64,000 nucleotides of DNA from Paenibacillus castaneae (GCF_002884445.1 NZ_KZ614144.1:6209920-6273919), one strand, 5' to 3'. Counted from the first letter of the stretch, positions 6,909 to 15,885 are shown. Notes: generated from the letters alone by a model not told the origin. Made by a program: numbers and translations.

Positions 6909-8408
6909 CTATGCTTTACTAGCTACTTTTCGGTTCAAGGGTATTTGGGATCCTTCTGCTTCCTCGGCCTGATCTGCACGTTTAATGAAGAATGAAAGCA
7001 GCAGACCAACAATTCCAATTCCAATAATGACAAGATACGCATCATTAATACCTTGAATAGACGCTTCCATTAACATATGTTCCTTGGACAAATTGCCTGA
7101 GCCGCCTGCGGCGGCCATATCCAGAAGATGGGCTTTGGTACGGTTCGCCATAACTGTGACAAGCAGAGAGGTACCTATTGCACCAGCCACCTGCTTGATG
7201 GTGTTGGAAATGGCTGTACCATGCGCATTAAGTCTTGCAGGCAATTGATTTAGACCCGCCGTAGTGATTGGCATCAGGAACATAGCCATCCCGAAGCGTC
7301 GTCCTGTGGACATCAGTACTAAATACGTATAACTAGTGGAGTCTGTCAGATTAACGAAGCCGATTGTTGTTAAGATCGTAATAGCCATTCCGATGATGGA
7401 TAGCCACTTCGCTCCAAACCGATCGAACAGCTTTCCTGTCACCGGCATCATTAATCCCATCAGAAGCGCACCAGGGAGCATCAGCAATCCGGACTCCAGA
7501 GCTGTGTATCCGCGTGCACTCTGCAAATATAGTGGAAGCAGCATCATATCTGCATACATGACCATTGTTACAGCAATATTAATAACAGTGGTCAAAGAGA
7601 ACATGTTGTATTTGAACACTCTCAAATCAAGGAGCGGACTCTTCGTGACCAGCTGTCTCCATGTAAACAAAATCAAGGCTACCACACCTGCAATAAGAGG
7701 TAGAACCACTTCCGCGCTTGACCACCCTTTGCTTCCAGCACTGCTGAAGCCGTAAAGAACGGTACCAAATCCGATAGTTGAGAGAACGACACCCCAAATA
7801 TCAATTTTAGGATAGGATCGTTCAGCCACATTTTTCAGAAAAATAAAGGCAACCGCAATAACGATCACAACAAGCGGAATCATTCCATAAAACATCGTAC
7901 GCCAGGAAAAATGCTCTATAATATAACCGGCTATTGTAGGCCCGATTGCAGGAGCAAAAATAATAGCGAAACCAACCATTCCCATTGCGGCTCCTCGCTT
8001 ATTAGGCGGGAACACAGTTAGAATGACATTCATTAACAGCGGCATGATAATACCGGCACCAGCAGCTTGAATTAAGCGGCCAGCTAGCAAAACGTCGAAG
8101 TTAGGCGCTACTGCCGAAACAATCGTTCCACCAAGAAAAATAACCATGGAAGCTTGAAAAAGCTCACGAGTCGTAAATCGCTGCATTAGAAATGCAGTGA
8201 TTGGAATAAGAACCCCGTTAACCAACATGTATCCAGTTGTTAGCCATTGAGCGGTAGAAGCCTCAATGCTAAAGTCGACCATTAACTCCGGCAGCGCGAC
8301 GCTCATAATGGTCTGATTCAAAACAGCGATGAACGCCCCCAGAATCATGACAAACAACAAGGGACCTTTCTTAATGGAACTGCTGTCAAAAGCTAAATTT
8401 GTACTCAT
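6909..8408 (-). CDS. MFS drug exporter, DHA2 (EmrB/QacA) family
   Basis: About 499 residues with 14 predicted helices. Characteristic motifs are LNQTIMSVALPEL in helix 1, WLTTGYMLVNGVLIPITAFL (motif D2 region), AGRLIQAAGAGIIMPLLMNVI (motif B/C region) and GFAIIFAPAIGPTIAGYI. These place it in the proton-coupled DHA2 multidrug group. ATG 8408 is chosen rather than the in-frame TTG at 8417, because AAGGAG is 10 bases before the ATG but almost touches the TTG. A divergent TetR gene at 8639 is the likely local repressor, and inverted repeats lie between them. Substrate unknown. Confidence 0.92.
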   Translation of the reverse strand: MSTNLAFDSSSIKKGPLLFVMILGAFIAVLNQTIMSVALPELMVDFSIEASTAQWLTTGYMLVNGVLIPITAFLMQRFTTRELFQASMVIFLGGTIVSAVAPNFDVLLAGRLIQAAGAGIIMPLLMNVILTVFPPNKRGAAMGMVGFAIIFAPAIGPTIAGYIIEHFSWRTMFYGMIPLVVIVIAVAFIFLKNVAERSYPKIDIWGVVLSTIGFGTVLYGFSSAGSKGWSSAEVVLPLIAGVVALILFTWRQLVTKSPLLDLRVFKYNMFSLTTVINIAVTMVMYADMMLLPLYLQSARGYTALESGLLMLPGALLMGLMMPVTGKLFDRFGAKWLSIIGMAITILTTIGFVNLTDSTSYTYLVLMSTGRRFGMAMFLMPITTAGLNQLPARLNAHGTAISNTIKQVAGAIGTSLLVTVMANRTKAHLLDMAAAGGSGNLSKEHMLMEASIQGINDAYLVIIGIGIVGLLLSFFIKRADQAEEAEGSQIPLNRKVASKA

Positions 8409-8441
8409 CTTGCTCAATCTCCTTCACATTCATCCTGAACT

Positions 8442-8538
8442 TAATAAACACTTTGTAGTATAATAAGCTCAATGTAAAAGATTATAATTTATTTCTCTTG
8501 TATTTCACAAACAACAGATTTCAGAAAAGTGTTTATTA
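8442..8538. promoter_or_regulatory. Paired inverted 13-bp arms in the tetR/MFS divergent region
   Basis: TAATAAACACTTT (8442-8454) and its exact reverse complement AAAGTGTTTATTA (8526-8538) flank 71 bases between the divergent TetR and MFS genes. One arm lies 33 bases before the MFS start; the other adjoins a TTTACA -35-like element facing the TetR gene. Two facing copies of one TetR half-site or site, controlling both promoters, would explain the layout. Confidence 0.55.
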
Positions 8539-8638
8539 GTTTACATTTGAGAGAGATCTGTCGTCTACAGCCCAAAAAAACTACAAAACAAGATGCAATT
8601 GTCGCATAAATTTTTTTAGAGAGAGGAAATGAGCGCCA

Positions 8639-9250
8639 ATGTCAGCCCTAGCACCGCGCACAGACCCGCGTGTACTTCGCACGCGCCAATTGATTCGAGA
8701 TGCATTTATCGATTTGATTCAGGAGATTGAACTTGAGAAAATAACCGTGAATCGCCTTGCGGAACGTGCCACCATTAATCGTGTTACCTTCTATCTTCAT
8801 TACCGGGATATTCCGGAAATGCTTGAGAAGATGGCGGATGACATGATTAATGAAATCCAGGCGATCCTTAGCGGTGTTCGGAATCAGGCTCCTTCCAAAG
8901 ATATGGATTGGTCCATATTGGTCAAAATATTAGAGCATATCGCAGAAAATTCAAAGTTCTACACGGTGCTGCTCGCTTCACAACGCGTACCGGTCTTCAC
9001 CGATCGGCTGATGAATCTGATCATTGATATTATTACTAGCAGAAGCGAGAACCGAGACGATTCCTCACCTTCTCCAGCTGTAAACGTTCCGAAAGATATT
9101 GCAATCTGGTATGGCTCCTCCGCCTTCATCGGTACAATTGTTTGCTGGCTTCGCAATGATATGCCCTACACACCGCTTTTTCTCGCCAAGCAGCTTTCTC
9201 TGCTGTTCCGTTTACATCACAATACGAACGAGCTTATAGACACGGAATGA
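8639..9250 (+). CDS. TetR/AcrR family regulator, divergent from MFS exporter
   Basis: 203 residues. The N-terminal HTH has RTRQLIRDAFIDLIQ followed by ITVNRLAERATINRVTFYLHY, the common Firmicute TetR variant with YLHYRD. The C-terminal domain (residues 75-190) resembles the TetR_C_39 type, with the segment IAIWYGSSAFIGTIVCWL. AGAGAGG is about 12 bases upstream of the ATG. The divergent position beside a DHA2 exporter, with matching inverted repeats between them, makes it the probable drug-responsive repressor of that exporter. Confidence 0.88.
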   Translation: MSALAPRTDPRVLRTRQLIRDAFIDLIQEIELEKITVNRLAERATINRVTFYLHYRDIPEMLEKMADDMINEIQAILSGVRNQAPSKDMDWSILVKILEHIAENSKFYTVLLASQRVPVFTDRLMNLIIDIITSRSENRDDSSPSPAVNVPKDIAIWYGSSAFIGTIVCWLRNDMPYTPLFLAKQLSLLFRLHHNTNELIDTE

Positions 9251-9267
9251 TTGGGTCAAAAATAGAA

Positions 9268-9305
9268 ATAAGCTCTCAGACGAGTCCATTCGCCTGGGAG
9301 CTTAT
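9268..9305 (+). terminator. Terminator hairpin after TetR gene
   Basis: ATAAGCTCTCAG pairs with CTGGGAGCTTAT, beginning 17 bases after the TetR stop and standing between convergent genes. The tail is weakly U-rich. Confidence 0.6.
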
Positions 9306-9338
9306 CTATGTTAAGAGTTTGGGCTTTGTTAAATAACG

Positions 9339-9851
9339 TTAATTGACGTTTAAATCGGCAGTCTTGATTTTTTTATCTTGAGAAGCATGTAGCTTTACCA
9401 TTGCAAATCGTGCAATAGGTTGGATCACTATGCTCTCAGCGGCGAGTACAATTATGAAATTTCTTGGCCAATTCGTTACCCAGTTGCTAAAGATTTCGGA
9501 ACTAAACCCCTCTGCTACAGCATTACCAATAAGTGTCATGCAGGCTGACATTCCTATGACAGTAAATAAAATTCGGAATAAAATTTGGGCATTAAAGCTA
9601 TCCGTTGGCTTTGTAAATTTATGAGCCAATTTTTCTGCAATTCGACCAATAACAACTGCCTCGAGTATTATGGCAATAACTACCATAATCGGAAACATCT
9701 TAAGAATCGATATCGCAACGTCTCCATTGAAGTTCTTAACGGCTAGAATCGTACTTAATGATGTCATGAACAGAGCTGTCAGTGCACAGATGATTAAACC
9801 GTACAACGCGCCCTCCTTACCGTTTCTTGGCAATCTTGTTTCTAGATTCAT
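9339..9851 (-). CDS. DUF2798-like membrane protein
   Basis: 170 residues with four hydrophobic helices arranged as two related halves. Each half has a first helix with a conserved N/T-rich end and a WP-preceded second helix (NWPRNFIIVLAAE in the second), which fits DUF2798. The opening RNGKEGALYGLIICALTALFM is also typical. AAAGGAAG precedes the ATG. It lies 50 bases downstream of a TetR gene on the same strand, so the two probably form an operon. Biochemical function of the family is unknown. Confidence 0.7.
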   Translation of the reverse strand: MNLETRLPRNGKEGALYGLIICALTALFMTSLSTILAVKNFNGDVAISILKMFPIMVVIAIILEAVVIGRIAEKLAHKFTKPTDSFNAQILFRILFTVIGMSACMTLIGNAVAEGFSSEIFSNWVTNWPRNFIIVLAAESIVIQPIARFAMVKLHASQDKKIKTADLNVN

Positions 9852-9901
9852 TTTTTTCTTCCTTTCAAAAATATGATTTTATACCTTAGCAACTTGCTGC
9901 A

Positions 9902-10462
9902 TTAATACATCTTCATTAGATTCGGCAATAATTGGCCGGTCGTTTTTAAAGGTTCTATCGATTTTTGTGTTAAACAAAGCAGCATCGCACCCTCAATCGA
10001 GGCGGTCATCAATAATGCAATAGCGGAAGCTGATTCATTCGAAAAGCCGTCCGTTACAAGTTTAGTACAGTAAATGTGTTGAATGTTCTCATATAGTGCA
10101 CTGCATGCCTTGCGGACAGGCTCACTCACCGTTGCCATTTCACTTACAATGCTGCTGAATGTATATCCGGTAATGGTACCGTCTGTCTCCAAGTTGTGAA
10201 TTAACTTATCAATCATGGCTTGTGTGGCTTCCTTAGTTGATTGATGCCCACTAAAAATAGCCTCGATATCCGTCGTAATAGTTTCGTTTAAGGCGTGTAA
10301 ACAAGCGATTAACAGCTCTTCTTTACCATTCGGAAAATGATGATAGAGCGCTCCTTTTGTAATGCTACAAGCTTTTAAGAGTTCATTCAGCCCGACACTT
10401 TTGTAGCCTTTTTGCTGAAAGAGGATTGTAGCCGTCTCAATCATTAGCGATTTTGTATCCAA
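9902..10462 (-). CDS. TetR/AcrR family regulator
   Basis: 187 residues from TTG 10462. The HTH has ETATILFQQKGYKSVGLNELLKACSITKGALYHHFPNGKEEL, and the helical C-terminal half contains the TetR_C-type segment ASIEGAMLLC. The frame stays open further upstream, but those residues are not TetR-like and precede the GGGAGGG ribosome site; TTG 10462 places the helix at the usual distance. A TTACAC-N18-TATACT promoter and an ACCGGT-centred imperfect palindrome (10485-10500) lie upstream. It likely controls itself and the DUF2798 gene behind it. Confidence 0.87.
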   Translation of the reverse strand: MDTKSLMIETATILFQQKGYKSVGLNELLKACSITKGALYHHFPNGKEELLIACLHALNETITTDIEAIFSGHQSTKEATQAMIDKLIHNLETDGTITGYTFSSIVSEMATVSEPVRKACSALYENIQHIYCTKLVTDGFSNESASAIALLMTASIEGAMLLCLTQKSIEPLKTTGQLLPNLMKMY

Positions 10463-10484
10463 TTCTGATCTTTCCCTCCCAACA

Positions 10485-10532
10485 TACCAACCGGTCTGTT
10501 TGTTAGTATAACAGAATTTTATCCAACGGTGT
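10485..10532 (-). promoter_or_regulatory. Promoter and candidate operator of TetR gene
   Basis: On the minus strand, TTACAC and TATACT are spaced by 18 bases. The transcription start region runs into the imperfect palindrome ACCAACCGGTCTGTT, centred on ACCGGT, a common core of TetR operators. Autorepression is inferred. Confidence 0.5.
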
Positions 10533-10557
10533 AAGTGCTTTTTTTCTCTTATATAAA

Positions 10558-10593
10558 TTAGTTTCAAATTTGGATATTATCCAGTAAAACTAA
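10558..10593. terminator. Hairpin between DUF4386 gene and TetR gene
   Basis: TTAGTTT pairs with AAACTAA, and inside it TGGAT pairs with ATCCA, 25 bases after the DUF4386 stop. It lacks a clean U-run, so termination is only probable. Confidence 0.4.
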
Positions 10594-10617
10594 ACCAAAG
10601 ATGAACAAAAATTGTAT

Positions 10618-11277
10618 TCAGAATTCCTTCGTACGAAGATTGAATCCCTTAACAATAATCCAAATGGGAAACACGATTTCGAATATTGCTCCTGGAACAT
10701 ACAGAATGGATCCGATTTCTTGGCCGAGGATCGACAGACAACCACTCGCCAACAATGCCGCATACCCGATAAAACCGATGGCTGACAAAAATCGTGGAAC
10801 CAGCCTCGATCGATAGAGGACATTACAAAGCAACAAGCTGCCCAAGCTCAGCACGATCATTGCCATTTGAAAGAGTACAGAATGCGCTTCTAACAATAAA
10901 TTTCCTATCGTTTCAAAGTATGGGGCCTTGGCAGAGCCTACGGAAATGTATTTTTTGCTCAGCTCGATAAGTACAAGCGGACCGATTGCACTTAGGATAA
11001 GTAGTGCAGACTCCAGGATCCGGGATCCGAAATACCCCAGCGCAAACATTTCGTTATGCTTCTTTAAGATGGGGTACAGAAGCATGGCAATCCCCACCAC
11101 CGCCATGGCGTTTATCAACTCCAAAAACGATCCCGAAGCCACGGTTGTTCGGTCCATATACAGATAGGATAGAAAATCCAAGCGATTTAGAACCGGAATC
11201 AGAAGTCCGTTGCCTATCATGTAAGTACCCGTCGACACCAGAAACAATGCCCCTGCCACTCTTGCAATCTTATTCAT
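10618..11277 (-). CDS. DUF4386-like membrane protein
   Basis: 219 residues with about six hydrophobic helices and the DUF4386 pattern: an N-terminal RVAGALFLVSTGTYMIGNGL helix, an extracytoplasmic loop, then ALGYFGSRILESALLILSAIGPL and a later FLSAIGFIGYAALLASG helix. GAGAGGAG precedes the ATG. It lies 65 bases downstream of the MalT-like LuxR regulator on the same strand. DUF4386 genes are often neighbours of such regulators, which suggests the regulator controls it. Molecular function unknown. Confidence 0.78.
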   Translation of the reverse strand: MNKIARVAGALFLVSTGTYMIGNGLLIPVLNRLDFLSYLYMDRTTVASGSFLELINAMAVVGIAMLLYPILKKHNEMFALGYFGSRILESALLILSAIGPLVLIELSKKYISVGSAKAPYFETIGNLLLEAHSVLFQMAMIVLSLGSLLLCNVLYRSRLVPRFLSAIGFIGYAALLASGCLSILGQEIGSILYVPGAIFEIVFPIWIIVKGFNLRTKEF

Positions 11278-11342
11278 AATTATCTCCTCTCGACTAATTT
11301 ATAAGCAGTATAGCTCAAAGAGGAGTGGGGCCTGTAGACACT

Positions 11343-13490
11343 TTAGTGTGGTTTACGGGTGTTCGAGAACAAATTCAACTCACCGGCACGGGCAATCGCT
11401 TCCGTGCGTCTTTGCACCTGAAGTTTTTCGAAAATCCTGCGATTGTGCCCTTTGACCGTGTCCAATGCCAAAAAGAGTTTCTCACCGATTTCCTTGTTCG
11501 AGAGCCCTTTAGCGATGAGCTCGAGCACTTCGATTTCTCGCTGGCTGAGCGGCTCGATCAGGTTGCTCTTGATCCCGTTTTTGCGTACACGCTCCAGACC
11601 AAGCTGCGCTTCACGGAGAGCTGTAAGCGGCAGATCACCGCCCAGACGCAGTGCCTCTTGGAAACATTCTGCCGCCGAACTGGTCCGATTCTCAGCTTCC
11701 TCTATTTGACCCAGTCCAATCATGGCCATTACAGCCATCAGTTGATGACCCATCATTAGGCTATTCGATACGACTTCGTTATAGGCCTCACTAGCAGCGG
11801 AATGAACTCCGCGCCGCTGGCAAGCGACGCCCAGCATCCAAGCAGCTGCCGTCCGAACGGGGATATTATCCGGTCGCAGATACGAGAGCGCACGGCGTGA
11901 TTGGACTATAATATTCTCAATTCCTTGATTTCCGCGTATACATACATCACTTGTAGGTGCAATCAGTCCAACAAGTTCATCAGTCTTGTCGACCTGCCCC
12001 GTGTTTTGCATGGCTGCTTCGGCTGCCTGTAATTTTCGTTCAGCACCGTCAGGATTGCCGGTCAACACCAATGATGCCAATGTAGCCCGAGTTGCGGCAA
12101 TCAATCCGATCAGATCCCTGACGCTGACGTCCTGTTCCGCATCTGCCAAGGCCACCTCTGCCGCTCGCAGCTTGTGTTCGACGCCTGTCAGCTTACCTGC
12201 AATCAGCAGGGCTGAACCATATATCACCCATAACGCGGGTCTGGCATCCAATTCCGCGGAAGGCAATGACTCCAGCCAGTTCAGTGAAATGCCTGCAGCC
12301 CCACGAAGATGCAGCGGCATCCCTTTGCCTTCCAGCAGACGTGCGGTGCGCTCGATGTCATGGGATTCCACGGCATGGCGAAACGCTTCGATTTCGAATC
12401 CATTGTTTTCATACCAGTTACTTGCTCGTTTATGCAATTCCTCGATATTGCTTCCGTCAGGACTTTCCCGCAGCCTTTTGCGGAGTAAATCAGCAAACAA
12501 ATGGTGATAGCGATACCACCGTCGTTCATTATCCAAGGGCACGACGAATAAGTTCTTGCGTTCTAGATCCATTAAAGTTTTCTTACCGGAAACCGCGGGA
12601 TCGAGCATAACGTCATCACAAAGAGACCCGCGCAGACGGTCGAGGATCGATGTCCGCAGCAAAAAGGTTTGAACGGCTTCGGGTTGCCGCTGCAGGACTT
12701 CTTCTACTAGATAATCTAGCACGAAATGATGGCTGCCGGTGAAAGACTGAATGAGCCGATCGGCGTCATGATCCCCCTGGATGGAGATCGCAGCCAATTG
12801 CAGACCCGCAACCCAGCCCTCCGTGCGTGATTCCAACGAGGCTATTATATCCATGGACAGGTTAAGGCCCATGATACGGTTCAAAAAATCTTCGGATTCG
12901 GAGAGAGTAAATCTCATATCGGCTGCTCGCAGCTCGGTCAATTGATCCCGAACTCGCAATCGAGCCAGCGGAATACTTGGGTCCTCGCGGGTCGTCATGA
13001 CAAGGTGCATCTGAGCGGGAAGGTGGTCAAGCAGGAAGCACATGGCATCGTCGACCGGTTTCGAATTTGTCGCGTGATAATCGTCAAGAACAAGTATGAA
13101 AGGAGTCGAAATGGCCGCGATCTCATTAAGAAGAGCGGTCAGGATCGACTCGATCGGCGGCAGTTGGGGAGTTTGAAGCACAGCAAGTACGCCTTCTCCT
13201 ATATTCTCCTCAAGTGTCTGTAGAGAGGAGATCATACAAGTTAAAAAGCGTGTAAGTTCGTTGTCCCCTTCTTCGAGCGACAGCCATGCGGCAGGCCACC
13301 CGCAGTCGGCGAGCCATTCACATACTAAAGTAGTTTTACCATAGCCCGCGGGTGCGGAGATAAGGGTAAGTTTGCGGTAAAAACCTTTGTTGAGCCTTTC
13401 GGTCAATCGCGGGCGGAGAACTGCTTTCGGCCGAGGCGTGGGGATATAAAGTTTGGTGATCATGATAGAGGCAGACATATATTCAACCAT
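11343..13490 (-). CDS. MalT-like LuxR family ATP-dependent regulator
   Basis: Up to 715 residues. The N-terminus has the LALHT/MalT opening ITKLYIPTPRPKAVLRPRL and a Walker A site ISAPAGYGKTTL (residues 44-54), followed by a STAND ATPase with LVLDDYHATN as Walker B. The middle (about 350-630) is TPR-like helical repeats. The C-terminus is a LuxR HTH with LSQREIEVLELIAKGLSNKEIGEKL and LDTVKGHNRRIFEKL. The start could also be the ATG at 13478. Such proteins are inducer- and ATP-dependent activators. The DUF4386 gene follows, and a perfect palindrome (13511-13524) lies upstream. Confidence 0.9.
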   Translation of the reverse strand: MVEYMSASIMITKLYIPTPRPKAVLRPRLTERLNKGFYRKLTLISAPAGYGKTTLVCEWLADCGWPAAWLSLEEGDNELTRFLTCMISSLQTLEENIGEGVLAVLQTPQLPPIESILTALLNEIAAISTPFILVLDDYHATNSKPVDDAMCFLLDHLPAQMHLVMTTREDPSIPLARLRVRDQLTELRAADMRFTLSESEDFLNRIMGLNLSMDIIASLESRTEGWVAGLQLAAISIQGDHDADRLIQSFTGSHHFVLDYLVEEVLQRQPEAVQTFLLRTSILDRLRGSLCDDVMLDPAVSGKKTLMDLERKNLFVVPLDNERRWYRYHHLFADLLRKRLRESPDGSNIEELHKRASNWYENNGFEIEAFRHAVESHDIERTARLLEGKGMPLHLRGAAGISLNWLESLPSAELDARPALWVIYGSALLIAGKLTGVEHKLRAAEVALADAEQDVSVRDLIGLIAATRATLASLVLTGNPDGAERKLQAAEAAMQNTGQVDKTDELVGLIAPTSDVCIRGNQGIENIIVQSRRALSYLRPDNIPVRTAAAWMLGVACQRRGVHSAASEAYNEVVSNSLMMGHQLMAVMAMIGLGQIEEAENRTSSAAECFQEALRLGGDLPLTALREAQLGLERVRKNGIKSNLIEPLSQREIEVLELIAKGLSNKEIGEKLFLALDTVKGHNRRIFEKLQVQRRTEAIARAGELNLFSNTRKPH

Positions 13491-13510
13491 CCTTCCCGTT
13501 AGCTCGTCTC

Positions 13511-13524
13511 TTGACTTAAGTCAA
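13511..13524. promoter_or_regulatory. Perfect palindrome, FNR/Crp-box-like, upstream of LuxR gene
   Basis: TTGACTTAAGTCAA is a perfect 14-bp palindrome of the TTGAC-N4-GTCAA form, resembling Crp/Fnr-family boxes. It lies 21 bases before the LuxR gene start, between that gene and a Crp/Fnr remnant. Binding by a Crp/Fnr protein is inferred. Confidence 0.5.
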
Positions 13525-13531
13525 TGCACGA

Positions 13532-13582
13532 AAACACCCCTCTAGTTACAATATATTCATTACTTACACTTTGGGGGTGTTT
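13532..13582 (-). terminator. Inverted repeat after Crp/Fnr remnant
   Basis: AAACACCCC and GGGGTGTTT are exact complements but separated by 33 bases, beyond the remnant's stop codon. It may be a terminator or part of the LuxR gene's control region. Confidence 0.35.
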
Positions 13583-13612
13583 CATGAGTATTCCAAGGAT
13601 TGGGTTGTCGGA

Positions 13613-13951
13613 TCAGTGAAGGTCTTGGTGGATTCTCTTCTTAATTCTACTTAGCGACTCCGGAGTAATCCCAAGATAACTGGCTAATTGATGTTGGGGT
13701 ACCCGGTCGATGAGTGATAGGCGTTTCATGAGCAGTGTCCTGAAGCGCTCTTCAGGTGAAGAAGCGATAAAAGCAGCGAATTCCTCTTGGACCTGACTAA
13801 AGTTCTCCTCGATCATCCTGCGGGTCATCGTCTCCAATTGAGGGTGTTTGTTGTACATGTCTTTTTCCGTATCCAGGTCGCCAACGACCATTACCGAATC
13901 TTCGATGCACGTGAAGGTGTAATCGGAATGACAGCTTACACTGTCCCCATA
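13613..13951 (-). pseudogene. Crp/Fnr family regulator, 5'-truncated remnant
   Basis: The intact part is the dimer helix and winged HTH: SSPEERFRTLL, then RVPQHQLASYLGITPESLSRIKKRI, typical of Crp/Fnr proteins. An ATG at 13891 would give 92 residues. However, homology-like sequence (SDYTFTCIEDS, the end of the cyclic-nucleotide-binding barrel) continues in frame upstream of that ATG until a TAG near 13951. Beyond it lies the terminator of the sugar ABC operon, so most of the effector domain is gone. Expression of the HTH piece cannot be excluded, but this reads as a broken gene. Confidence 0.75.
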
Positions 13952-13959
13952 TGTCTATT

Positions 13960-13996
13960 GAAAAGAACAAAAGCCCAGACCGTGTGAGGTCGGGCT
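13960..13996 (-). terminator. Terminator of the sugar ABC operon
   Basis: AAGCCC-A-GACC pairs with GGTC-GGGCTT, and on the minus strand the stem is followed by a U-rich stretch (TTTTGTTCTTTT). It lies about 70 bases after the last permease stop. Confidence 0.75.
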
Positions 13997-14064
13997 TCGA
14001 TTCCTTCATCTGTAACGACGCGCCACTCCACTTGAGCCCGATGATTCCACCGGATAAGTCGATC

Positions 14065-14913
14065 TTACTCTTTCACGCCACCAAGCGCCACACCGGCAAT
14101 AATATATCGCGATAACAGGAAGTAAAACACGAATAACGGCAAAACCGTCAGGGAAAGACCTAAGTAGATGGAGCCAAATTCCGTCCGATAAATATCGCCC
14201 CGTAGTAAACTAACCATGATAGGCAAAGTATATTTATCTCGCTGTGTCAGTAGAATCAACGGTGTAAATAAGTTATTCCAACTGGCAACAAATACAAAAA
14301 TAGCTTGTGTCGCCACAGCGGGCATCATAATGGGCATCATAATCTTATTAAAACTGTAAAACTCGCCTGCTCCGTCTATACGTGAAGCTTCTACAATTTC
14401 GGTAGATAATGTGGCGAGCAAATATTGACGCATGAAGAATACTACTGTCGGTGATGCAATTGCAGGTAAAATTAATGGCAGGAAGTTATTCGTCCACCCA
14501 AATTGATACATAAATTTATAGAAACCAATAGCACTTGCCTGTGCCGGAATCATCATAACGCATAAAATAAACGTAAAGAACGGTTGGCGCAGTTTCCAGT
14601 TATACGCCACAAGCCCGTAAGCGGTTAACGCTGAAAAATAAACCGCACAAAGAGTCGTCCCACCAGAGATAATAAACGAGTTTAGAAACCCTTTAAACGG
14701 ATTAAAGCTCTTATCGAGCAGTACATTCCAGTTTGACAATAAATGCGTCGACGGCAACAAAGCGAGACCACTTTGAATTTCCGGTGTAGATCGAGTAGCG
14801 TTTATAAACATGATATAAAACGGTACTATACTAACCAACGCCAACAAAATACATAATATGTAAATAATGACCATGTTTATAGAGAAGGATTTTTTGTTTT
14901 GCGAAAGCTCCAT
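14065..14913 (-). CDS. Carbohydrate ABC transporter permease (MalG type)
   Basis: 282 residues with six membrane helices and the inner-membrane transport signature. The EAA loop reads EIVEASRIDGAGEFYSFNKIMMPIMMPA, which docks the ATPase. The N-terminal helix begins INMVIIYILCILLALVSIVPFYIMFINATRS, typical of MalG/LacG-type permeases. It starts four bases after the stop of the upstream permease, so the two are translationally coupled. It forms a heterodimer with that permease. No ATPase gene is in the operon; a shared MsmX/MsmK-type ATPase elsewhere is likely. The sugar is unknown. Confidence 0.92.
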   Translation of the reverse strand: MELSQNKKSFSINMVIIYILCILLALVSIVPFYIMFINATRSTPEIQSGLALLPSTHLLSNWNVLLDKSFNPFKGFLNSFIISGGTTLCAVYFSALTAYGLVAYNWKLRQPFFTFILCVMMIPAQASAIGFYKFMYQFGWTNNFLPLILPAIASPTVVFFMRQYLLATLSTEIVEASRIDGAGEFYSFNKIMMPIMMPAVATQAIFVFVASWNNLFTPLILLTQRDKYTLPIMVSLLRGDIYRTEFGSIYLGLSLTVLPLFVFYFLLSRYIIAGVALGGVKE

Positions 14914-14916
14914 GAA

Positions 14917-15885
14917 TTACACCTCTCTTGGGGCCGCTTTTGCAGCTTTTTTCATCATTTTTTCCATTTTCTTTAGTTCCGCTGCATCACGGTCACGCAT
15001 GAAATAGAACAAGACTAAGGAAAGCACAACAGCAATGAGGAACACAATCATACTCGCTGCCGCAGCACGATTATACATATAGGCACCTCTAAATGCTTGG
15101 TTGTATATGAAAACGGACGTAGTAAGGGTAGCATTGTCCGGTCCGCCTTGTAAGAATAACTGCGGAATATCAAACATTTGCAAACCGCCAATCATCGATG
15201 TAATGAGCACATACAGTAATATTGTTTTCAAACTTGGTAAAGTAACACGGAAAAAGGTTTGAACCGCTGTAGCGCCGTCCATTATTGCTGCCTCAAAAAG
15301 GACAGGGTTAATACCCATAACTCCTGCGATAAGGATAATCATTGTGTTTCCATACCACATCCAGAATTGAATAAATCCAACAAGACCGCGTGCTGTCGTC
15401 TTATCTTGAAGGAAAAAGATTGGTGCATCTGACCAACCCATTAAATGAAAGAAACTGTTCACCGGACCCATTGGATAAGCAAACAAGGCACTAAAAAGTA
15501 CGGCGATCGTACCCGCCGTAATAATATTAGGCATATAAAGCAGAACCTTGAATAAACCTTGACCACGAATATTGAGACGATTATTCGTGAACCATGCAGT
15601 AAGTAACAATGCCAATAAAATCTGAGGAATAAAGTTGATAATCCATATTAATAATGTGTTTAAGAGAGCTTTTCTAAAAGTTTCGTTATTGAAAATCAAG
15701 TCTCGAAAGTTTTGAAATGGATTGTCCAATAAATGAACGGGTTTAGGAATAACACCCTTCATATCCGTGAAGCCAATGACCGCGGTATACAAAGTAGGGT
15801 ACATCGAAAAAATTAAGAAGATTATAACGAACGGTAAGCAGAAGATATAGCCGTATTTTGCATAGCTGACTCCTTTTCGTCGCAT
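14917..15885 (-). CDS. Carbohydrate ABC transporter permease (MalF/UgpA type)
   Basis: About 322 residues with six helices and the EAA loop VLFEAAIMDGATAVQTFFRVTLPSLKTI. The opening YAKYGYIFCLPFVIIFLIFSMYPTLYT is the usual first helix of UgpA-like permeases. ATG 15885 is preferred; an in-frame GTG at 15894 has no better ribosome site, so the start is uncertain by three codons. It follows the binding-protein gene, with a strong intercistronic hairpin between them. The C-terminal tail is lysine-rich (LKKMEKMMKKAAKAA). Confidence 0.92.
   Translation of the reverse strand: MRRKGVSYAKYGYIFCLPFVIIFLIFSMYPTLYTAVIGFTDMKGVIPKPVHLLDNPFQNFRDLIFNNETFRKALLNTLLIWIINFIPQILLALLLTAWFTNNRLNIRGQGLFKVLLYMPNIITAGTIAVLFSALFAYPMGPVNSFFHLMGWSDAPIFFLQDKTTARGLVGFIQFWMWYGNTMIILIAGVMGINPVLFEAAIMDGATAVQTFFRVTLPSLKTILLYVLITSMIGGLQMFDIPQLFLQGGPDNATLTTSVFIYNQAFRGAYMYNRAAAASMIVFLIAVVLSLVLFYFMRDRDAAELKKMEKMMKKAAKAAPREV

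Noticed and set aside
11325..13223. Several long plus-strand frames across the LuxR gene
   Set aside because: They are antisense to a 715-residue protein with clear Walker A and HTH motifs, lack ribosome sites and have no family pattern.
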